Shown here one piece after another: positions 12,529 to 17,147 of a stretch of 17,147 nt of DNA. Position 1 is the first letter of the stretch. Every line of letters begins with the position of its first letter. Source of the stretch: Anaerolineaceae bacterium (GTDB lineage: Bacteria; Chloroflexota; Anaerolineae; Anaerolineales; Villigracilaceae); assembly GCA_009885445.1 (NCBI GenBank), contig VFKQ01000291.1, positions 1-17,147 of the forward strand, written 5' to 3'. The position numbers were made by a program, and so were the translations under genes. A model generated the notes under the pieces. The model had not been told where the DNA came from, did no database searches, and worked only from the letters and a program-made list of their open reading frames with translations.

Positions 12529-13374
12529 TTATCTCTTCAACACAATATGCAATCCGCCGAAAAAACTTTCCCCGTTGGCGGCGGTGCAACTCGGCGCGGA
12601 GAGATTTTCGATGGGCGCACCACCGTCGGCGGCGCGCAGACTGTAGATAATGTTGGGAGCCATGTTGAAGTCTGCGTAGCCGTTGCCCAACTCGGGCTTG
12701 AAGCCGCTGAAGAAATGTTCCTCGCCGCCCGGCCACGAGACGATTAATTCGATTCCGGGTAGCTGACGTCCGTCCAGGTTAATGGTCATCACTTGCAAAA
12801 TGCCGTCGGGCAGGGATTCGTCGCACAGCGATTCTTGTGAGACGAGCGCGAACGGCGCGCCCGGCGCAGGGACGGGTGTGCGCGTGGGGCGCGGTGTTGG
12901 GCTGAATAGCGGCAGGGGAATCTCCGTCGAGAAAGGTGGCAGAGTCTCTTGCGGGGCGGAGGTGACGTTTTGTGTTGAATTGACCGGCTCGAAGGAAATT
13001 GGCGTCGGGGATTCTGAGCTTGCAATATTTGTCGGTGGGGGGCCGCGCAGGGCCGATGCTAAATCAGCGACTTGCTCGACGGAGGCAAACGACTCGCCGG
13101 CGGCCAGCATTTGTTGTGCCTGTGCCGAGAGGGCGGCGTAGGAGTCTGCGTCAGCGAGCAGGGCCAGACGGGCTTTGGCGCGCGCTAAGTCGTGGTTGCT
13201 TGCAAACGAAGCGGCGATGGCGGCGCGATATTGATTCTTGAAATCGGCGCGCAGGGCGGCAGGCGCAGAGTCTATTATTTGCACGGGGGCGAGAGTCCAC
13301 GCGTAGAACAGGCCGAGGGCGGCGCCGAGAATCAGCGCACCAATAATGTCGAGGGGCAGGCGGCGTTCGTTCAT
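12529..13374 (-). CDS. One-pass membrane protein with Pro/Thr-rich linker and C-terminal beta domain
   Basis: The protein has 281 residues; its start ATG (13374-13372) overlaps the stop of the upstream gene by ATGA. An N-terminal membrane helix (about 9-28) is followed by a helical segment, PVQIIDSAPAALRADFKNQYRAA (in part), that closely matches the 118-residue neighbour. A Pro/Ser/Thr linker (112-174, with TPRPTRTPVPAP) leads to a C-terminal domain (176-281). That domain contains SLCDESLPDGILQVMTINLDG, in part, then GIELIVSWPGGEEHFFSGFKPELGNGYADF, in part. Cysteines 184 and 263 could form a disulfide outside the cell. The domain looks like an immunoglobulin or carboxypeptidase-regulatory type beta fold. 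I do not recognise a named family; function unknown. Confidence 0.8.
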   Translation of the reverse strand: MNERRLPLDIIGALILGAALGLFYAWTLAPVQIIDSAPAALRADFKNQYRAAIAASFASNHDLARAKARLALLADADSYAALSAQAQQMLAAGESFASVEQVADLASALRGPPPTNIASSESPTPISFEPVNSTQNVTSAPQETLPPFSTEIPLPLFSPTPRPTRTPVPAPGAPFALVSQESLCDESLPDGILQVMTINLDGRQLPGIELIVSWPGGEEHFFSGFKPELGNGYADFNMAPNIIYSLRAADGGAPIENLSAPSCTAANGESFFGGLHIVLKR

Positions 13375-13727
13375 GGGGAGGAGTCGCCTGAAGAGGGCTG
13401 ATAGGTTTGCAGGGCGGCGACCAAATCTTCGATGGCAGAAAGTTCCGTTGCGCTGAATCCGGCCGAGGGTCCGAATTGAAGCGCGAAGGAGGCGATCTGC
13501 GCGGGCGGGTCAGCGCCGAAGATGGCGAGTCGGCGCGCGGCGGAGTCTGCATCCTTTTCATTTTGATAGGCTTCGGCCACCATTAAAATATAGTCGGCGC
13601 GATAATCGGCGCGCAGGGTGTCGGGAGTTAAATCCACAACTTGAAGCGGGTCAATGACCCAGCCATACAAAAGGCCGAGACCGATGCCGGCCGCGGCCGC
13701 GAGCGTGATCCACATCCATCGTTTCAT
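13371..13727 (-). CDS. Small one-pass membrane protein, paralogue of the next gene
   Basis: The protein has 118 residues from ATG 13727-13725. A longer upstream frame exists but runs into the SRP RNA gene, so this start is preferred. It has a membrane helix (about 5-24), then DPLQVVDLTPDTLRADYRADY (in part) and AYQNEKDADSAARRLAIFG. The same order, P-x-Q-x-x-D, LRADY/F, a charged step, then A-x-x-RLA-L, occurs in the 281-residue protein that follows, so the two look like tandem duplicates, one with an extra C-terminal domain. It lacks that domain. The helical part after the membrane may be TPR-like. Function unknown. The two genes overlap by four bases and should be co-expressed. Confidence 0.8.
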   Translation of the reverse strand: MKRWMWITLAAAAGIGLGLLYGWVIDPLQVVDLTPDTLRADYRADYILMVAEAYQNEKDADSAARRLAIFGADPPAQIASFALQFGPSAGFSATELSAIEDLVAALQTYQPSSGDSSP

Positions 13728-13733
13728 ATTTGT

Positions 13734-13762
13734 ATTTTGCCACAGGTGAGGGGAAATGAAAA
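13734..13762 (-). promoter_or_regulatory. Weak possible promoter of the minus-strand membrane-protein pair
   Basis: On the minus strand TTTTCA (13762-13757), 17 bases, and CAAAAT (13739-13734) would start transcription at the ATG 13727. There is no Shine-Dalgarno sequence before that ATG, so a leaderless mRNA is plausible. The site overlaps the U-rich end of the SRP RNA, so read-through from it is an alternative. Confidence 0.3.
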
Positions 13763-13763
13763 T

Positions 13764-13870
13764 GCCCGAGCAGGCGACCGGCGGCGCCCAAAGCAACCGC
13801 TTACCGTTGCTGTCTTTCGACCCTGGCGGATTTTGCGGCGCTTCGCCGCGCCGGGCCTGCCCGGACGGGC
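13764..13870 (-). ncRNA. ffs: Signal recognition particle RNA (small bacterial type)
   Basis: On the minus strand the conserved domain IV is present. CAGG (13825-13822) is followed by a 3-bp stem GUC/GAC closed by the GNRA tetraloop GAAA (13818-13815), then AGCA (13811-13808) and ACGGUAAG. CAGG and AGCA form the symmetric loop that binds Ffh. The ends pair: GCCCG (13870-13866) with CGGGC (13768-13764), GCAGGC (13860-13855) with GCCUGC (13775-13770), and CCGGCG (13854-13849) with CGCCGG (13783-13778). The RNA is about 105 bases and lacks an obvious Alu domain. A competing local hairpin (GCGGCG AAG CGCCGC, 13849-13835) exists in the 5' arm. It would act with Ffh and FtsY in targeting nascent membrane proteins. 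The 3' side runs into AUUUUCAUUU. Exact ends are approximate. Confidence 0.87.
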
Positions 13871-13873
13871 GCA

Positions 13874-13902
13874 AGCATACCCGATGTGAGAGGGCGAGTC
13901 AA
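13874..13902 (-). promoter_or_regulatory. Promoter of the SRP RNA gene
   Basis: On the minus strand, TTGACT (13902-13897), exactly 17 bases, then TATGCT (13879-13874). The predicted start lies at about 13866-13869, precisely where the paired 5' end of the RNA begins. The match between promoter and folded RNA supports both calls. Confidence 0.8.
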
Positions 13903-13910
13903 ACAAATGC

Positions 13911-13945
13911 GAATTCTGAATTCTGAAATCTGAAATCTGAATTCT
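13911..13945. repeat. Five 7-bp tandem repeats between divergent promoters
   Basis: GAATTCT, GAATTCT, GAAATCT, GAAATCT, GAATTCT run without gaps. The array begins eight bases beyond the ffs -35 and ends seven bases before the rnc -35. It is A/T-rich and partly self-complementary (GAATTC). It may be a short tandem repeat or a site for protein or RNA polymerase alpha-subunit binding. Confidence 0.85.
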
Positions 13946-13952
13946 TTAAAGT

Positions 13953-13981
13953 TTGCCAATTCATTCGATAGGCAGTACAAT
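13953..13981 (+). promoter_or_regulatory. Promoter of rnc
   Basis: TTGCCA (13953-13958), a 17-base spacer and TACAAT (13976-13981). Transcription should start near 13988, leaving a leader of about 80 bases before the TTG start. The leader contains short GGAA/TTCC inverted segments (around 14008-14022) but no long duplex of the kind RNase III cuts in its own mRNA in E. coli. Confidence 0.7.
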
Positions 13982-14069
13982 CGCAACATCATCATTCAGG
14001 AACTGATGGAACGCGAGCTTCCACCCGCTGGGTTGAGTCTGGCGCTCCCTGAGTTCCGGGGAGGTTCCC

Positions 14070-14789
14070 TTGGTTACACAATTAAATTCACAGGCGGATG
14101 TGCGCCTCGTGCAGGCTCTGTTGGAGCGCCTGGGTTTGCACGTTAAGAACATCGAGTTGTTTGTGCGCGCGCTAACGCACAGCTCGTATGTGAACGAGAC
14201 CTCTGCGATGATCGAGGACAACGAGCGCCTTGAATTTTTGGGCGACGCTGTTTTGGATTTTGTGTCTGGGGCGTATGTTTATGAGCAATTTCCCGAAATG
14301 AAGGAAGGCGAAATGACGCGCATGCGTTCGGGATTTGTGCGCACCGAGCAACTCGCCGAGTTCGCGCGGCAAGTGGACCTCGGGCCGGTCTTGCGTCTCG
14401 GACGCGGGGAGCTGGCTTCGGGCGGCCAGGAGCGCGACACGGTGTTGTGCGGCGCGTTTGAGTCTTTCGTTGGCGCACTTTATCTCGACTCAGACATCGC
14501 GATAGCCGAGAAATTTATTCTGCCCTTTTTTGAAGCGTCGCGCGAAAAGATTCTCGCTACGCCCGGCCTGTCAGACCCGAAGACGCGCTTGCAGGAATAT
14601 GCGCAGGCGCATCAACTCGGCGCGCCCATTTACCTGGTGGTGGATAGAAGCGGCCCCGAGCACGCGCGCATTTTTGAAGTGGTTGTCCGTTTGACCGCTC
14701 AGGAAATGGGTCGCGGCAAAGGCTCAAGCAAGTCCGCCGCCGAGCAGGAAGCTGCGCAAGCCGCGCTGATTTGGCTGGGGCTGGAATAG
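14070..14789 (+). CDS. rnc: Ribonuclease III
   Basis: The protein has 239 residues. TTG 14070 is chosen because GGGGAGG (14058-14064) is correctly placed and family similarity begins soon after. The endonuclease domain (about 10-160) has ALTHSSYVNE and the signature NERLEFLGDAVL (51-62), with Glu52, Glu55 and Asp59, then EGEMTRMRS. The second metal-site motif reads VLCGAFESFVGALYLD (125-140): Glu131 is present, but the position usually held by Asp (E. coli Asp114) is Gly128. The dsRNA-binding domain (169-237) is complete (DPKTRLQEYAQ, GRGKGSSKSAAEQEAAQAAL). The enzyme processes rRNA precursors and other double-stranded RNA. It is followed 97 bases later by smc, the common rnc-smc order. It is divergent from the SRP RNA gene. 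Confidence 0.94.
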   Translation: MVTQLNSQADVRLVQALLERLGLHVKNIELFVRALTHSSYVNETSAMIEDNERLEFLGDAVLDFVSGAYVYEQFPEMKEGEMTRMRSGFVRTEQLAEFARQVDLGPVLRLGRGELASGGQERDTVLCGAFESFVGALYLDSDIAIAEKFILPFFEASREKILATPGLSDPKTRLQEYAQAHQLGAPIYLVVDRSGPEHARIFEVVVRLTAQEMGRGKGSSKSAAEQEAAQAALIWLGLE

Positions 14790-14812
14790 GGATGCAAATT
14801 AAATCTATTAAA

Positions 14813-14869
14813 CACGAAGGACACAAAGAACACAAAGGTTTTTACTTCGTGTACTTTGTGTCCTTCGTG
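14813..14869. repeat. Perfect 16-bp palindromic repeat between rnc and smc
   Basis: CACGAAGGACACAAAG (14813-14828) and CTTTGTGTCCTTCGTG (14854-14869) are exact reverse complements. The loop holds further partial copies (CACAAAG, CTTCGTG). There is no T run after it, and smc starts 17 bases later, so it is not a normal terminator. It is the best copy of the family also seen at 9961-10030 and, decayed, at 5150-5216. Confidence 0.85.
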
Positions 14870-14886
14870 GTGAGAAAGAATTTAGA

Positions 14887-17147
14887 ATGCCTCTCCGCCT
14901 AAAATCCCTCGAACTGCACGGATATAAAACCTTCGCTTCCCGAATGGAATTCCAATTCGGCGAGGGCGTGACTGCCATTGTCGGGCCGAACGGCTCGGGC
15001 AAATCTAACATCGCGGACTCACTGCGTTGGGTGCTCGGCGAGCAATCCTACAGCATGTTGCGCGGCAAGAAGACCGAAGACATGATTTTCATCGGCTCTG
15101 AGAAACGTCCGAAAGCGGGCATGGCCTCGGCGACGATCACCTTCGACAACACCGACGGCTGGTTGCCCGTGGACTTTTCGGAAGTGTCACTTACTCGCCG
15201 CGCCTATCGTGATGGGCACAACGAATATCTGCTCAACGGACAACACGTCCGCTTGAAAGATATCAACGAACTGCTGGCCGCCTCGGGCTTGAGCGAGCGC
15301 ACATATACCATCCTCGGGCAGGGACTCGTCGACGCATCATTGGCGTTGAAAGCGGACGAACGTCGCCGTCTCTTCGAGGAGGCCGCAGGTATTGGACTCT
15401 ATCGTGTCCGCCGCGACGAAGCCATCAAGCGACTCGAAACGACACAACGCAATCTTGAGCGCGTACTCGACATCGTGGCTGAGCTTGAGCCGCGACTCAA
15501 GTCGCTCGAGCGGCAGGCCAAACGCGCCTCTGAATTCGGACGCGCGCAAGCCGACTTGAAAGTCCTTTTGTTGGAATGGTACGGCTTTCACTGGCATCGC
15601 GCCCAGCAGGAAATTGGCGAAATCAACACAACCCTGAAGACTCAAGAGGAACGCACAACGCAAGCGCGTGGCGAATACGAACGCGTTCAAGCCGAAGTGA
15701 CCGAATTCCGCGAACGGCTTTCAGGTTTGCGCGCCAAATTAAATACCTGGCACCGCGAATCGACTGACTTGCACACGCAACGCGAAAATTTAACGCGCGA
15801 ACTGGCCGTACTCGACGAACGCCGCCGCGCGCTGACGGCCAGCGGACAATCTCTTCTGGCCGAGCAGGAACGCGCCACTGGCGAAGAGACTCTCGCGCGT
15901 GACCGTATCGCCGAAGCCGAGCACGAAGTGGCGCGTTTGCAATCTGATTCTGCCGAAGCGAAAACGCAACTTGCTGTGGCACAGTCCGCGTTGTTGAGCC
16001 GTCAGGGCGAACGCGCACAGGCCGAAGAAAAATTAGTCGAAGCGCGCGCGCAAGTTAATGCGTTGAACGCGCAACGCGCCGAAGCGCAGGCGCGACTCGA
16101 TGAGCTGAAGAGTCGCATCGAAGCGCAAAACACAAAACTCGAAAATGCGCGCATCAGCATCAAGGCCACTGAGTCTGCGTATCGCAGTGCAGAAATAGAA
16201 CTTGCGAATGCCAGCGCGAAACGCGCAGAGTCTGAGTCTGTGTTGCGCAGTGCCGAAGAAAATGCCGAAAATAAAAAACAAAATATTGACTCGCTCGAAG
16301 AAGAGCGCAGACTCAAAACGAGTCAACGCGATGCGCGCGTTGCCGAGCAGGTGCGCTTGCAGGCCCAGCTCGAAGTCATCGAGCAGGCTGAAGCGTCGCT
16401 CTCGGGTTACGCCGAAGGCGCGCGCTTGCTGCTCGATGCGGCGCGTCAATCGCGGCTCACTTCGCGCGGCGCGTTGAGCGCGGCCCTGGATGTGCCCGCC
16501 GAACTCGAAACCGCCATCTCCGCCGCGCTGGGCGATTCGCTCGATGCGATTTTGCTTCCCGCTGAATCAATTGAAGATGCGCTAAATTTATTAGAGCAGG
16601 GCGAAGGTCGCGCCGCGATTCTGCCGCACGATTCGAATCATCGCTCCGCAAATATTTCTTCGCCCGCCGACGAAGACTGCCTCGGCGTGGCCGCCGCGCT
16701 GCTGAAAGTGCCCGATGATTTGCGCAGCGCCGCAGAACTTTTGCTCGGCCACACGCTCATCGTAAAAAATCGCGCCGCCGCGCGCAGGCTTGTTAAAGAT
16801 TTGCCCGCGCATGCGCGCGCCGTCACTTTGGCGGGCGAAGTTTTTCGCGCCGACGGATTAATTTTTGCGGGACGCGCGCCGCGCTCGAGCACGCTGGGAC
16901 GTCCGCGCCAGAAGCGTGAGACTCAGTCCGCGCTCGAAGACTTGACGACTCGCCTGGCGACTCTCGACGACTCGCTCACGCGCCTCAACGCCGCCCTCGA
17001 AGCGGGTCGCCGTGAATTTGCCGCCCTCAAAGCGGACGAGTCTACGGCGCGCCAGTCCCTCGATGTTGCGCGCGCCGAAGAGCAGAAACATTCACTCGAA
17101 GCCGAGTCGACGAAACGACAATTTGATTTTGCTCAGTCTCAAGTGGA
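14887..17147 (+). CDS. smc: Chromosome segregation protein SMC, 5' part
   Basis: The frame is open from ATG 14887 to the window end (753 codons), with no stop. The N-terminal ATPase head begins LKSLELHGYKTFAS; Walker A is GPNGSGKS (33-40) and the Q-loop glutamine is Gln53 (WVLGEQ). The head continues through SGLSERTYTILGQGLVDASL and EEAAGIGLYRVRRDE. A long coiled coil (about 170-500) follows. The hinge starts near residue 509 (GYAEGARLLLD) and runs to about 665 (ending near GLIFAGRAP), after which the second coiled coil begins. Roughly the last third, with the signature motif and Walker B, is missing. SMC dimers with ScpA/ScpB load and compact chromosomes. The ribosome binding site is weak (GAGAAAG). 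It is probably co-transcribed with rnc unless the palindrome between them stops transcription. Confidence 0.95.
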   Translation, partial: MPLRLKSLELHGYKTFASRMEFQFGEGVTAIVGPNGSGKSNIADSLRWVLGEQSYSMLRGKKTEDMIFIGSEKRPKAGMASATITFDNTDGWLPVDFSEVSLTRRAYRDGHNEYLLNGQHVRLKDINELLAASGLSERTYTILGQGLVDASLALKADERRRLFEEAAGIGLYRVRRDEAIKRLETTQRNLERVLDIVAELEPRLKSLERQAKRASEFGRAQADLKVLLLEWYGFHWHRAQQEIGEINTTLKTQEERTTQARGEYERVQAEVTEFRERLSGLRAKLNTWHRESTDLHTQRENLTRELAVLDERRRALTASGQSLLAEQERATGEETLARDRIAEAEHEVARLQSDSAEAKTQLAVAQSALLSRQGERAQAEEKLVEARAQVNALNAQRAEAQARLDELKSRIEAQNTKLENARISIKATESAYRSAEIELANASAKRAESESVLRSAEENAENKKQNIDSLEEERRLKTSQRDARVAEQVRLQAQLEVIEQAEASLSGYAEGARLLLDAARQSRLTSRGALSAALDVPAELETAISAALGDSLDAILLPAESIEDALNLLEQGEGRAAILPHDSNHRSANISSPADEDCLGVAAALLKVPDDLRSAAELLLGHTLIVKNRAAARRLVKDLPAHARAVTLAGEVFRADGLIFAGRAPRSSTLGRPRQKRETQSALEDLTTRLATLDDSLTRLNAALEAGRREFAALKADESTARQSLDVARAEEQKHSLEAESTKRQFDFAQSQV

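Noticed and set aside
13371..13874. Longer N-terminal extension of the 118-residue minus-strand protein, starting at 13874
   Set aside because: The extension is the SRP RNA gene read in frame; the membrane helix directly after ATG 13727 marks the natural N-terminus.
13911..13945. CRISPR or phage attachment site at the GAATTCT array
   Set aside because: Units are 7 bp with no spacers, no cas gene or integrase is near, and no tRNA is present.
14006..14146. 46-codon frame in the rnc leader, with AGGA before its ATG, overlapping the rnc start
   Set aside because: It runs 77 bases into rnc in another frame and has no recognisable protein pattern; the rnc ribosome binding site GGGGAGG is much stronger. 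Only conservation in relatives would revive it.

Overview
The window looks like chromosomal core sequence from a bacterium of the phylum Chloroflexota, most likely an Anaerolineae-type lineage. The basis is family style: an ECF sigma factor overlapping a DUF5667/DUF5666-type anti-sigma protein, DUF5666 lipoproteins, a VanW/peptidoglycan-binding protein, an LCP protein, SMC and RNase III in rnc-smc order, and palindromic intergenic repeats I associate with this group. This is inference; no rRNA is present to confirm it.

Layout. 1-570: 3' end of a phospholipase D-like protein. 781-1713: secreted lipoprotein with two DUF5666-like domains and a long Asn/Asp tail, closed by a strong terminator. 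1808-3295: multi-spanning membrane protein, probably GT-C-like. 3342-3386: possible 14-residue leader peptide overlapping the sigma factor start (3379-3927). 3920-5098: membrane anti-sigma factor that also carries DUF5666-like domains and an Asn/Glu-rich tail. 5302-7851: HerA-like ATPase. 7972-9855: VanW-domain membrane protein. 10135-12402: a tight cluster of Trm112-like zinc protein, HEAT-repeat protein and LytR-CpsA-Psr protein. 12529-13727 (minus): two overlapping genes for related one-pass membrane proteins, convergent with the LCP gene. 13764-13870 (minus): an SRP RNA gene (ffs) with its own near-consensus promoter. 14070-14789: rnc. 14887-end: smc, running off the window.

How the parts may fit together. 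The first third is an extracytoplasmic-signalling region: the sigma factor is held by a membrane anti-sigma whose outer part resembles the lipoprotein encoded 2 kb upstream. The middle and the minus-strand pair are largely envelope functions. The right end is a housekeeping block (SRP RNA, RNase III, SMC); ftsY often follows smc in such clusters but lies outside this window.

Intergenic DNA is rich in palindromes. There are long stems of the CACGAAG...CTTCGTG type and of the TAGGG...CCCTA type, plus two arrays of 7-bp tandem repeats. One 7-bp array sits exactly between the divergent ffs and rnc promoters. The other lies inside the reading frame of the HerA-like ATPase. No tRNA, rRNA, CRISPR array, transposase or phage gene was seen. 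The nearest to novel material is the leader-peptide/sigma overlap, the shared DUF5666-plus-tail architecture, the heptad arrays, and an RNase III lacking one expected metal-ligand aspartate.
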